In this document: one piece after another, positions 29,501-37,640 of the stretch | Numbering within the stretch: the stretch's first letter is position 1 | Layout: each line of letters opens with the position of its first letter | Origin: Tachypleus tridentatus | Lineage: Eukaryota > Arthropoda > Merostomata > Xiphosura > Limulidae | DNA: 64,000 bases | Direction: 5' to 3' | Assembly: GCF_004210375.1 (NCBI RefSeq) | Contig: NC_134830.1 | Coordinates: 12,772,001-12,836,000, forward strand | The notes under the pieces: model-generated | What the model saw: the letters and a program-made list of their open reading frames with translations, nothing else | The model's database searches: none | What the model was told of the DNA's origin: nothing | Program-made: the position numbers and the translations under genes

Positions 29501-32500
29501 ATTTAAACCAGATGACAATAGGGTGTCTAGATTGTAGATTAATTTAAACCAGATGACAATAGGGTGTCTAGATTGTAGATTAATTTAAACCAGATGACAA
29601 TAGGGTGTCTAGATTGTAGATTAATTTAAACCACATGACAATAGGGTGTCTAGATTGTAGATTAATTTAAACCAGATGACAATAGGGTGTCTAGATTGTA
29701 GATTAATTTAAACCAGATGACAATAGGGTGTCTAGATTGTAGATTAATTTAAACCAGATGACAATAGGGTGTCTAGATTGTAGATTAATTTAAACCACAT
29801 GACAATAGGGTGTCTAGATTGTAGATTAATTTAAACCAGATGACAATAGGGTGTCTAGATTGTAGATTAATTTAAACCAGATGACAATGGGGTGTCTAGA
29901 TTGTAGATTAATTTAAACCAGATGACAATGGGGTGTCTAGATTGTAGATTAATTTAAACCAGATGACAATGGGGTGTCTAGATTGTAGATTAATTTAAAC
30001 CAGATGACAATGGGGTGTCTAGATTGTAGATTAATTTAAACCAGATGACAATGGGGTGTCTAGATTGTAGATTAATTTAAACCAGATGACTATAGGGTGT
30101 CTAGATTGTAGATTAATTTAAACCAGATGGCAATAGGGTGTCTAGATTGTAGATTAATTTAAACCAGATGACAATAGGGTGTCTAGATTGTAGATTAATT
30201 TAAACCAGATGACAATAGGGTGTCTAGATTGTAGATTAATTTAAACCAGATGACTATTGGGTGTCCAGATTGTAGATTAATTTAAACCACATGACAATAG
30301 GGTGTCTAGATTGTAGATTAATTTCCTTTTCAGGTATCATTTTTTGCATTACGTTTAGGCAATATTAAGGCCCATAATTGAAAGTTTCTCAACTTATGAT
30401 TCTTGATGGTGAGATGTTTGTCTATAAGTCTACCTCGGTTCCACAGTTTAATATGGTTTAGATATTCTCATGCTTGATTGCTGAGTCAGTGGTTTGTTTG
30501 TCCAGTGTATAAACTATTGCATTTTTTTTGCAAATTATGCTTGTCTTAGTGAAATCCATAGAATTTAATAGTGTTTGTGATAAATAAAGTAATATATAAA
30601 TATAGGAAGAGGGAAATAATTTTAATAATAACAACAGCTACAGGAAAAATAACAAAAACACTTGTATCTTTAATAAGTAGTAAGTCACATTTACTCATAT
30701 TTCTGATAATTTATTAGAACTGGAAAATTCCACCTTCATGCTGGGCATGAACCAGTGGAAAAGCGTCTTTTAGCCTACTTACGAGTTCAAGTCATTAAGG
30801 ATGGTATGTGTTTATTTAATCTGATGTAATTAAAAGGTTTAGCTGATTTTAACATTTCTAAACCATTTCCTTTACTGATGTACTTTAAAACAATGAACAT
30901 TTAGCCTGTCATTTGTTGTACTGTTGGTTATTAGTCATAGTATTTTTATTATAATGCATTAAGTACACTGTCATAGGTTGCAAAAACTTTAGAAATTAAT
31001 GCTATTAGTCGTGGTTGTTTTGATGGTATTTTGCAATACATTATCCATCTATATCCTTTAACATTATGCATAACACTTGCTTATTTTAACTGCTGCCAGA
31101 TGACATACTGAAAATCAATGAAGAGCAGAATTTTGACTGGCTCTTAAATGAAGACATACAGAGTACAGACCACCTAACACAGGATGCTCTTGTATTTCTT
31201 AAAACAAGAATTACCTTATTACTTAGAGCGTATCCTACTACATTAGAGGTAAGTGCTTAGCCATCTAAGTTGTGTTGAAGTGCTTTTTTTCTGTCACTCC
31301 TAGAAAAGAAGAGAAAAAAAGAGAACAGGCAGTTATCTTTATCCACTTTTATTTAGATAACAAATATTACCTTAGCTTCTTGAGCAGGTAATTGTCTCTT
31401 GTATCACAGTAATATGCTAATGAGCATATACCAAAATAAGTTTAAAATTTATATACTTTAACACGTGTGTTCCATAAATAGTAAAAGTGTGCAGAATTTT
31501 CCTGCACTGTTCCTCTGTCACATTGTACACATCATCCACAATATAAACAATGTTACTATGTACGTTATTATAATTTTACTAGAACGTACTGTAGAATTGA
31601 TTGTTAGTTTTTAATTGGTGGAAGTTAAAAAGATTAGCAGTTGTGGGAGGCTAAAAGAAAGATTTATTTAAAACATGAGGTAAACATACATATATTTCCA
31701 AATATTTTTTATCTACAGTTCTACATGCTTACTTCATTGTGTTTGTGTTGTGTGTTTGAGTATTTAATGTTTTTATTAAATAAAACAAAACAAGGGCTAA
31801 TGTTTTAATTCTAGGAGGGGGCGTCTTGAATCAAAATTTAGAGTTAGTTAATTTTAGTAACACAGAATTAAAGGTGTAACCATCCTTGTAGTATAATTTA
31901 TTAGTTAAGTATGTAAAAATCCATTAAAAAGTGGTAGTCAAGTATTTACTATTCAGGTATTAAATAAAATTAGTATGAACAAATGTCATTTATGGTTTCT
32001 ACACTACTTAGAACAGTTCAGGATAACTGGAGTTTTTTTCTACCTATGCAAAGACACACTTACTGTTATAAGATAAAGTCAATGGTGTCCCAGAATTAAT
32101 ACTAATGTGAGTTGTACATTAGTGTAGCATGTTCAAAATGGGTAAGTTGTGGAACTGCTGGTCTAATGTGTCCCACTTATCTGTCAAAGCTGATTCAAGT
32201 CTGTCACCTCTGCTTGAAGGTTAGTCAGGTGCTGCTGTGCATATACCCTGTGTTTTCCACACATGCTCAGTCGAATTTAAATTTGTATATTGTTCTTACT
32301 ACTCAATTTTCTCCATGCTTTCTCCTCTAAGAAGTTGAATATAGTAAATACTGAGTTATCATCAATCAGAGAAACATTTTTTGATCAATTGGACCTGAAT
32401 TGTACATCAGTTGTGCATCCCTTTGTAACGTGTCATAGGATATGAAAGTCAGTGTGGATGTCATAACCTGTCTGCTCACTTGTATGCTACCTATGCAACA

Positions 32501-35013
32501 TATGTGCTTTTTTTTTTCTTCAGGAAATTGCTTTTCTATGTGGTTCTTCAAATACGTAAAACTCTCATATGTAACAGTTCTGTAGATGAGCTGGTTTGTG
32601 ATGATGGATTAGAGAAATGAATTGTTGATTGTCTGCATAAAAGCCAACCACATGAAGCCTGTTTTTGGTCATTGTATGCTTGCTTGTCATTCAGTCGCTG
32701 CTCTGGACTGTTAATTCAGTTGGGAGGATGAGGCCTGCAGGCACATTAAGGTTTCTAGCCAACTGCGCTGATGTATTTAAAACTTCACTGACACAACTTT
32801 AGGATGTCTTGCTGTGCTTGGTCAACTTCTAGTCATCATGTTGCTCTTCTTAACCTGAAATTGTCATGTTTTGGTATCAGTCTGGATTATTACACACACT
32901 GGTGTAACTCAAGCTGCTAAATGAGAATGCATTTATTTACTACATTTTGATATATCACTGCATTGTGCATGTCATATTGTATAACTGATCACCTGACATA
33001 TTTTAACATAAAATTTAAATTGAGGATTCATTGCCGTTATTTAATAACAGTAGTTGTGGCTTGTCATAATCACAATAATGAAAATTATTTCTTAATTATT
33101 TTGAACAGTGTAGTTTGATCATACAACAAAAGGTTTTGTTTTTTATTTTTATTGCTCTCTACACTCACTCCCACACATGTTTTCATCTTTTAGTTATCAA
33201 TGAATTTTCTTTGTTTAATAACCATGGTAATCAGTGTCTGCTTTTTTTATATATTTTAGTGTGTTTTAATATTTGCTTCTTTATTGTAATTTAGTAAGAT
33301 ACTTAATAACCATTTAGTTCCTGTAGTATGATAATTATTAAAGAGGCCTTTCAGATACAGTAACTTGTTTTGTTGTTTGTATTACATGTAAAACTGTGGT
33401 GGCAGTATGTGTTTAAAAAATAATAGTTTTTAACGTTTAAATTATTTACTTAACTGATTTGCATCTAAAAGGAACATAAAATCATTATTTACTTAAAGCA
33501 ACATTTTCCAGTATTTTTATGAAAACACTTGGACAAGCACTATTGTGTATAATATGAAACATACTTTGAAACCTTAGAAACTGTAAAATATTTATTTATT
33601 CTTTACAAAGTAACTGTAGACTCACCTTTCTTTGTCTTAATTGTGGGTTTAAAATATTATTAAAATCTGACACATATACATTTGAATAGACATCATACAA
33701 CAAAAGGATTGATTTTTTAACTGATAGACTTACAACTTATGTTTTAATGAGTTGTGATCAGTAATTAGATTTTTTTTTAAGTTGTACAAGTCTGTGGGGA
33801 AAGAAAGTGAAATTAATTTTTGTAGCACCTGCCGTTGTTGTTCAGTTTTTCATTTTTAGAAGTTGATGACATGGACTCATTAAATGACAAAGTTAAAATC
33901 GATGCATAAACTGCTGCTTATTTTAAATATGAAACTATATTTGTCCCACTACATGTTTTGAACTAAAAACCAGATCAGATATGTTGAGTATATGAAGATA
34001 ACTGGCTCTAAATGCACTATGATCTTACAGTAGAAGCAGAAATGTAGTAGTTAAAAAATAAAACTAGTGTGTTAGAAATGTAAGGCTTATCATATATTGA
34101 TTATTTATTGTAACTTTAATATATATCATTAAATTTCTGTAAATAATGTTTTCACATGTTTTACTCTAGTAATTTTATCACACAAATACCATGATAGTGA
34201 CTGGTGTATGTGTTGTAAGATGAAATCAAATAAAAGCATACTATGTTATACATCTGTATTTTTACTTTACAAGTGCATGTAACACTAATCTTTTAGCATT
34301 GTTAAAGATTTAATAAATATGAAGAAAAAAATATTAAAAGCCTATAGTCACTTTTGGTTTAATGAAATCTGAGTATCTGGTTTAGGAAAACTTGTTGATA
34401 ATGGATTGTTGGTTGGTCAGCAGTCAGTCAGGAACGTCATCCACTTTCTGTAGTACAGAGTAATTGAAAAAAACCTTGACAAATAGTATACTGTCAAGAA
34501 CTGCTGAGAACTGTAAAAAACGAAAACGTTGTTAATGGTAACTGTTTAGAAAACAGTGATAATGCTGAAGCTTAATATAAAGGAACCAGTGTTTGCTTTC
34601 AAGTGTAATTTCATTTTTGGTATATTGGCCATAATGAACAAAATGTTTATTATTTGTGTTTGTTTTCTGTGAAAATTCTATAACCTAAGAAAAGTTCTGT
34701 AATAACTGATGTTTGATTTTGTTTAAATACTTTTATCTTCATGGTTCATATGACTTGATATCAAACACATCCAGAGTACTGAATAAACACTTCATAGCAA
34801 ATACACCACTATAACTTCTTCATTCTGTACATGAATGTTCTTATAGGAATAAAATATTCATTGTTTCCAATCTATTTGTTTCAGGATGATGAAAAACTTT
34901 TACAAAATGAGGAACTTTCATCTAGACGCCATCTAGCGATCATGTTGCGTCTGACAGAAAAACGAATTTTAAGTTCTGCCTTTCAGTATCTCATTAACAT
35001 TTCTCAGAGTTAG
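2476..35013 (+). CDS. SETD3: SETD3 actin-histidine N-methyltransferase, 3' seven coding exons
   Basis: SETD3 transfers a methyl group from AdoMet to one histidine of actin (His73) in the cytoplasm. The exons are 2476-2590, 7021-7095, 12295-12394, 15197-15263, 30718-30803, 31100-31248 and 34885-35013. Together they give 239 complete codons plus a stop, with all phases consistent. Visible in order are the end of the SET domain (MTRQN, PLWDMCNH, IFYGVRSNAEF) and the all-helical Rubisco-LSMT-type substrate-binding domain (KLGMSKSDPLF to LRLTEKRIL). In human numbering, recalled from the published structures, the active-site residues N256, W274, N278/H279, Y313 and R316 are all present. The first N-terminal residues (about 245 in human) lie off the left edge. 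The protein stops about where human residue 485 would be, so the roughly 100-residue disordered human tail is absent. The introns are full of transposons and the fourth visible one contains a 13-kb minisatellite. Family identity is near certain; activity is inferred. Confidence 0.95.
3250..6853 (+). mobile_element. Decayed non-LTR retrotransposon (LINE) with endonuclease, RT and RNase H
   Basis: Broken frames on the + strand read in LINE order. An endonuclease piece contains LGDFNGHHPFWGS (about 3280-3480). RT pieces include GPDDIHYDML (4124-4156), SKPGKDPKIPSNCHPIGLMS (about 4263-4325), RVPQGCVLS (about 4680) and the catalytic box at 4768-4779. RNase H pieces are YTNGSKSGDCVGSAM (about 5636) and IYSDSLSSLLALESL (about 5795). 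A C-terminal Cys/His knuckle CCLCNTQVTINHILL starts near 6222. The 3' end carries an (AACC)n-like tail at 6838-6853, as expected for target-primed insertion. The N-terminus of the endonuclease and any ORF1 are missing, so the copy is 5'-truncated. RNase H after RT suggests the I/Jockey superfamily. Many stops and frameshifts make it dead. It sits in a SETD3 intron, same strand. Confidence 0.88.
7021..7095 (+). CDS. SETD3: SETD3 exon: SET domain segment before the catalytic Tyr
   Basis: The acceptor follows TTATTATTATTAG and the donor is GTAAAT at 7096. The exon is 25 exact codons, phase 0 at both ends, reading VSTDFNVEKNQLECFAMKNV and then NAGEQ. It aligns with the human segment that ends in RAGEQ just before IFYG, so order and phase fit the neighbouring exons. 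Confidence 0.93.
7096..8949 (+). other. SETD3 intron, no recognisable element
   Basis: This is AT-rich intronic sequence. The only structure I see is a short ATT/TTA microsatellite at about 7900-7921. Minus-strand frames at 7947-8210 and 8447-8851 show no motif, no matching splice context and no family resemblance, so I do not call them genes. Confidence 0.6.
8950..9212 (+). repeat. tRNA-derived SINE, family 1 (old copy)
   Basis: The head contains TTGGTTAAGGTGCTCAGCTTG and a decayed box B (TTTGATTCAATCCCC). The body keeps GTGGGAGCATTATAAAGTG, AAAGAGTAGCTCAAGG and TGCCTTCCCTCTA, and the copy ends in AAAACAAACAG. It is more diverged than the other full copies, so it is probably one of the oldest. 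Confidence 0.8.
9469..9953. mobile_element. pogo/Tigger-like MITE with 24-bp terminal inverted repeats
   Basis: The left end begins CAGTGGAGCGCCGTTAAGCC and runs on into GCGG. The right end, read on the minus strand, is the same 24 bases with a single mismatch (G to A at position 14). The element is 485 bp and is flanked on both sides by TA (9467-9468 and 9954-9955), the target duplicated by Tc1/mariner and pogo elements. A CAGTGG start with a TA target is typical of pogo/Tigger ends. The left arm also holds an internal palindrome (TTAAGCCGCGG ... CCGCGGCTTAA, 9480-9524). No transposase is inside, so it is non-autonomous. The minus-strand frame at 9774-9992 overlaps the right end and is a shadow. 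Confidence 0.87.
10548..10801 (+). repeat. tRNA-derived SINE, family 1 (internal deletion)
   Basis: The head GGCCCAGCATGGCCAGGTGG is well preserved, followed by GCGTTCGACTTGTAATCTGA and a damaged box B (GGGTTAGAATTGAGG). About 30 bp of the body between AATCCCACT and AGTTGGCAGTGGG is missing relative to the copy at 36601. The tail is CAAAACAAACAAACAAAG. Confidence 0.88.
10802..12294 (+). other. SETD3 intron, no recognisable element
   Basis: AT-rich sequence without a repeat or gene signal that I can name. The + frame at 12012-12344 overlaps the next SETD3 exon in the wrong frame and is not a gene. Confidence 0.6.
12295..12394 (+). CDS. SETD3: SETD3 exon with catalytic Tyr motif FYGVRSNAEF
   Basis: The acceptor is TTTTTCAAAAG and the donor GTAAGA starts at 12395. 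There are 33 codons plus one base, reading VCIFYGVRSNAEFFIHNGF and on to IVLKL. Tyr and Arg of FYGVR align with human Y313 and R316, which contact the target histidine. The segment closes the SET domain and enters the helical substrate-binding domain. The exon ends in phase 1, with a Gly codon split by the intron. Confidence 0.95.
12395..15196 (+). other. SETD3 intron, no recognisable element
   Basis: 2.8 kb of AT-rich sequence. I see no repeat family, RNA gene or coding exon. Open frames at 13326-13532 (minus) and 14662-14865 (+) have no motifs and are considered chance. Confidence 0.55.
15197..15263 (+). CDS. SETD3: SETD3 exon: start of substrate-binding domain
   Basis: The acceptor is ATTATCTTTTAG and the donor GTAAGT starts at 15264. 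Two bases complete Gly, 21 codons follow (MSKSDPLFTQKSQLCKQLGLP) and two bases of a Val codon remain. GMSKSDPLF aligns with GVSKSDRLY of human SETD3, a highly diagnostic stretch. The following intron is 15.4 kb because it contains the 41-bp array. Confidence 0.94.
15440..16020 (-). pseudogene. Fossil Tc1-like transposase
   Basis: Read on the minus strand, an N-terminal piece HKLHITAMNAREQACWWFEN (about 15870-16010) resembles the segment after the Tc1 helix-turn-helix region. Next comes PEECIVYVL (about 15805). A C-terminal piece WSAQNPKHNQVQLFQDVLKH (about 15575-15660) corresponds to the WPAQSPDLNPIEHLWD motif, and ALQEEWQTIQPHLYQQKL follows near 15500. The catalytic Glu of the DD34E triad is Gln here, the centre of the protein is lost, and stops interrupt every frame. 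It is a dead fragment inside a SETD3 intron, antisense to the gene. Family from motif order; the lineage within Tc1/mariner is not resolved. Confidence 0.72.
16300..16408 (+). repeat. SINE family 1, 3' fragment
   Basis: Only the 3' half survives: AAGAGTTGGCATTGGATGG, TTTTCTCTAGTCTGTCACTTA, then a decayed GAGAGCCCCCTGTAGCTTTA and a weak end CCAACATA. The order matches the second half of family 1. From here to 17329 the intron is AT-rich with nothing I recognise. Confidence 0.6.
17330..30324 (+). repeat. 41-bp minisatellite array, about 317 copies, in a SETD3 intron
   Basis: About 13 kb of head-to-tail repeats with a 41-bp period (for example AATTTAAACC at 17401 and 17442). The unit contains TTAATTTAAACCAGATGACA followed by ATAGGGTGTCTAGATTGTAG. 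The composition is 15 A, 13 T, 9 G and 4 C, so GC is about 32% with clear G-over-C skew, and the unit has no CpG. Most units are identical. Exceptions are partial units at junctions (for example 18010-18220, 20240-20340, 21540-21580, 24100-24140, 27540-27720 and 28480-28500) and variant units that occur in local runs. There is no unique spacer between units, and 41 is not a multiple of three, so no frame stays open. The first two or three units are irregular, and the array ends abruptly at AATTT before unique sequence. It is transcribed as part of the SETD3 intron if the gene model holds. Confidence 0.98.
30325..30717 (+). other. SETD3 intron end downstream of the array
   Basis: Unique AT-rich sequence between the last 41-bp unit and the next exon. 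The acceptor is ATAATTTATTAG. I see no other element. Confidence 0.6.
30718..30803 (+). CDS. SETD3: SETD3 exon: substrate-binding domain helix
   Basis: The first base completes the Val codon left open at 15263. It is followed by 28 codons (TGKFHLHAGHEPVEKRLLAY, then LRVQVIKD) and one base of the next codon; the donor is GTATGT. RLLAYLRV aligns with QLLAFLRV of human SETD3. The match across a 15-kb intron in the correct phase is strong support that the array is intronic and not a misjoin. Confidence 0.94.
31100..31248 (+). CDS. SETD3: SETD3 exon: distal substrate-binding domain
   Basis: The acceptor is AACTGCTGCCAG and the donor GTAAGT starts at 31249. Two bases complete Asp, then 49 codons run from DILKINEEQNFDWLL to TRITLLLRAYPTTLE. 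The end aligns with SLLLKTYKTTIE of the human protein. The intron before it is only 296 bp and holds nothing notable. Confidence 0.94.
31249..32111 (+). other. SETD3 intron, no recognisable element
   Basis: AT-rich intronic sequence between the penultimate exon and the fossil Tc1 transposase. I see no repeats or coding signal. Confidence 0.55.
32112..32860 (-). pseudogene. Fossil Tc1-like transposase
   Basis: Minus-strand pieces appear in transposase order. An N-terminal piece TSAQLARNLNVPAGLILPTE lies near 32710-32780. A middle piece ISYDTLQRDAQLMYNSGPID (about 32375-32440) corresponds to the ISY stretch of the catalytic core. C-terminal TEHVWKTQGICTAAPD (about 32225-32275) corresponds to the NPIEHVWD motif, and LESALTDKWDTLDQQFHNLP (about 32140-32200) follows. 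The Glu of the DDE triad is retained in TEHVW, but stops and frameshifts break the frame throughout. It belongs to a different branch from the fossil at 15440. It lies in the last SETD3 intron, antisense to the gene. Confidence 0.7.
32861..34884 (+). other. SETD3 last intron, no recognisable element
   Basis: 2 kb of AT-rich sequence that ends at the acceptor CTATTTGTTTCAG. I see no repeat family or RNA gene. Confidence 0.55.
34885..35013 (+). CDS. SETD3: SETD3 terminal coding exon and stop
   Basis: The acceptor is CTATTTGTTTCAG. There are 42 codons and a TAG stop, starting DDEKLLQNEELSSRRHLAIM and ending NISQS. The stretch LRLTEKRIL aligns with LRLGEKEIL of human SETD3, after which the protein ends within 15 residues. 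The acidic disordered C-terminal tail found in vertebrate SETD3 is not encoded here, and no donor site precedes the stop. Confidence 0.95.
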   Translation, partial: DDEKLLQNEELSSRRHLAIMLRLTEKRILSSAFQYLINISQS

Positions 35014-36486
35014 CAGTTATGACTTATCAGTGGTGTGGCTAATGCTACACTATAAAGTGTTTTAATCTGTTGGATGAGAAGCACCTGATCGAGGTTGGTT
35101 GATTTAACATAAAATTTAAAGTTATTTGTTTAACTATACACCCTGACCTTTCAGCTTTGGCTTGTTGGTTTGGTATTGGTCATAACTATCTTAATTTTCT
35201 GTATATTAAAATAATATAAGTTTCTTACGTTCTATGTGGACCTAATTTGTTGTTACACAAATGTGTACCTTTATTTTGCCTTAATATGCTAGAGCTAAGT
35301 TCAGAGACACAACAATAGATTACCTCTAGGATTTTCTTTTATAATTACAATTGTTTCTTTAAAATGATTTAAAACAGTTGTTCTTCGTTATTTGTTTGAT
35401 GAGACAACTTTGTGGTTTTAATAAAATATTTAATTTATCAAGATACACAAAGATAATAAAATTAACTCACAAACATGCACTTATCGCTTAGTAAACTGGT
35501 TGACTACAGGCTCAACGATATTACTATTCTAGCGGCCTTTTGATTGGACAATTACTTAGGAAAATGATGTCAGTGTTGTCGCCAATATTTTATTTATTTA
35601 ACAAAAAAATTCATTATACTTTTTAGAGTTGTCAATTTCATCAAAACGAAAATCAAAATGATCCTGTCTTATTGTAGATACGAGATTATATTAAGAATCT
35701 TCTGCCATAAAGATAGATTGTACTGAAGTATTAGATAAAAATAAATTAAATTGTACATATTAACGTTGCCATGTTAAATATATAAACTATTAAGTTCTGG
35801 TTGAAGATTGATTAATTCTTGTAGTGCAGATGTTACACGTAAAATATTGGTTATTTTTTACTATAAACAATGTTCCATGTTACAGTATATATACTTTTAC
35901 ATTTGATCGACAGTTACTTGTGTTTGAAAGTTAGTTTCGTTACAGATGTGGATTTTTAACAACTTTCAAAATTGTGATTAAATTATGCAAGCTTTGGAAT
36001 GTTGTGGACCTGTTTATCACGTTCTACAACATTCTTATACTGTAAACACGAGTTTACAGACTCGTAGTATTCAAGACTTTTAAAAACCTAGATTGTAGCG
36101 ATTTTCAAACTGTTTCTACGGACAGTGAAGATGTTTTGATTTCGATCATCGTTTTATTTGCCGTCTTCAATAAAAATGTAAACTAACCTAATGCGTCAGT
36201 AAAAAATGATGGAATAATCTTTGTCTGTATGGCTCCTTTTGTGTGCGAATTATAATATGCTATTAACTAATTAAAACAATTTAGTGCAATTAAATAAGCT
36301 AATGTTATTGTTAAAGTTGAAGCTCTGATGTGTAACAGTGGCTTTGACAATCTTGTTTGATATCGTTTGAAATAAACAAGTTTAAAATGCCTGTAACGAG
36401 TCTGTTTGAGGAAAATAAAATCTGATTGAGCTTAAGAAATAATAACTTATTTATTTTTTTGGTGTTATATGTTGTCAGATATAAAA
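35014..36486 (+). other. Probable SETD3 3' UTR and downstream flank
   Basis: Non-coding AT-rich sequence follows the stop. Canonical AATAAA hexamers on the sense strand occur at 35420-35425, 35740-35745 and 36169-36174, any of which could end the transcript. The minus-strand frame at 36311-36517 has no support. Confidence 0.55.
35420..35425 (+). terminator. First canonical polyadenylation signal after SETD3
   Basis: This AATAAA is about 407 bp after the SETD3 stop and is the first perfect hexamer on the sense strand. The downstream GU-rich element is not obvious, so the real cleavage site may instead use the hexamers at 35740 or 36169. Confidence 0.4.
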
Positions 36487-36955
36487 CACTGGGCCGGGTG
36501 TGGCTTAATGGAAGCACAATGTAAATGTGAACCTATATTTGTTGTAGGTACAAAACCTCGTCTTGCACACTGCGGCCTTAGACTCGTGTACGAGTTCAAA
36601 AAGGCCCGGCATGGCCAGGTAGGTTAAGGCGTTCGACTCGTAATCTGAGGGTCGCGGGTTCGAATCCCCGTCGCACTAAACATGCTCGTCCTTTCAGCCG
36701 TGGGGGCGTTATAATTTTAAGGTCAATCCCATTATTCGTTGGTAAAAGAGTAGCCCAAGAGTTGGCGGTGGGTGGTGATGACTAGCTGCCTTCCTTCTAG
36801 TCTTATACTGCTAAATTAGGGACGGCTGGCGCAGATAGCCCTCGTGTAGCTTTGCACGAAATCCAACAAACGAGTTCAAATTAGAGACAGCTGTTCGCAA
36901 ACAGCCCTTGGTGTCAGGGACGGCCCCTGGTGTAATTTCGCGGTAAAATTTCAGT
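36487..36955 (+). repeat. Older tRNA-like repeat split by a SINE insertion
   Basis: The left part (36487-36600) begins GGGCCGGGTGTGGCTTAATG, an A-box-like head. The right part (36870-36955) continues from CGAGTTCAAATTAGAGACAG (B-box-like GAGTTCAAAT) to GGGACGGCCCCTGGTG. Removing the inserted family-1 SINE and one copy of the 11-bp duplication restores a continuous tRNA-like element. It may be a third SINE family; I have only this copy. Confidence 0.5.
36601..36869 (+). repeat. tRNA-derived SINE, family 1, best-preserved copy with 11-bp target duplication
   Basis: The head reads CCCGGCATGGCCAGGTAGG, then TTCGACTCGTAATCTGAGGG and a perfect box B, GGGTTCGAATCCCC, so an internal RNA polymerase III promoter is visible. 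The D-arm-like part resembles a Ser/Leu-type tRNA, whereas the anticodon-loop-like CTCGTAA would read as a Thr anticodon, so the parent tRNA is unresolved. The body and CAACAAA tail are intact. ACGAGTTCAAA occurs directly before (36590-36600) and after (36870-36880) the element, as expected for LINE-assisted insertion. Low divergence suggests a younger insertion than its neighbours. Confidence 0.95.
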
Positions 36956-37239
36956 ACAGGTTTTATTAATATATATGATCCTTTGCCAATTTTAAATATC
37001 CACCACGAAGCGAGACAGAATCTAAGTGCTGTATGATTAGAGAAAGTTTCAGTGCTCTTTACAAGTTGTGAGGATTTGATAACAGATAGTTGAAGAATAG
37101 TCAGTTTATGATATTATTATAGAGAATTATTTGTTATTCTCGATTTATTCTTGACTGCAAACGAAACCACAGCCAAGGAAAGTACCGACTTGAAAAAAAA
37201 AAAAGTAGTACGTAATATGTGCAGTTGAAAAGAGTTCTA

Positions 37240-37640
37240 CACTACAATAATTACACGGTAACAAATTTATTAAAACAAATACCAGGGCTAAGAAAAAAAG
37301 AAAGAACTTACATGTTTCGATATTCTTACGCCACCATCTTCAGAAGTAAAAGTTGAAGTTTGACTAAGACTTGTGTAACTACATAATTATTTGAATCCCA
37401 TTAGCGCCACCTAGATTCATAATTTAGTCACACTCCATGTTATATATTGGTATCTAGATTAGTTCCAATTTATGGGTGTTATGAAAACATATTCTGGTTG
37501 TAAATTAGCACTGCATGTTTTTAGTAATATACGCAAACGAACTTGTCAGGGGTTTAGTTTATAAAGAGAGAAGTTTCAACAATTCCCTCCCCTACTGGGG
37601 TGATCAGGAACGTTGTGGTTCCCCTCACGTGAGATGTTAT
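37240..37640 (-). mobile_element. Possible Penelope-like element end
   Basis: On the minus strand a GAAGATGGTGGCG block is followed by TATCGAAACATGT (37311-37345). This is the spacing and style of the GAAGATG ... CGAAAC motif often found near the ends of Penelope-like elements. No reverse transcriptase or GIY-YIG frame is visible, and I cannot build a hammerhead fold from it. Treat as a weak suggestion. Confidence 0.3.

Noticed and set aside
17330..30324. CRISPR-like regular repeats
   Set aside because: The repeats are directly tandem with no unique spacers, and the window is clearly eukaryotic with spliced genes. It is a minisatellite.
17330..30324. Telomere-like or coding tandem repeat (TAGGGTG motif)
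   Set aside because: The 41-bp unit has one TAGGG only and no TTAGG-type period. Stops occur in every frame and 41 is not a multiple of three, so neither telomeric nor protein-coding repeats are supported.
36601..36675. Functional tRNA gene with a perfect B box
   Set aside because: It is the head of a SINE with body, A-rich tail and target duplication. The acceptor stem does not close as in a real tRNA.
37311..37345. Hammerhead ribozyme in the possible Penelope-like end
   Set aside because: The CTGAAG...CGAAAC arrangement looks superficially similar, but I cannot form stem II, and the conserved CTGATGA core is not present.
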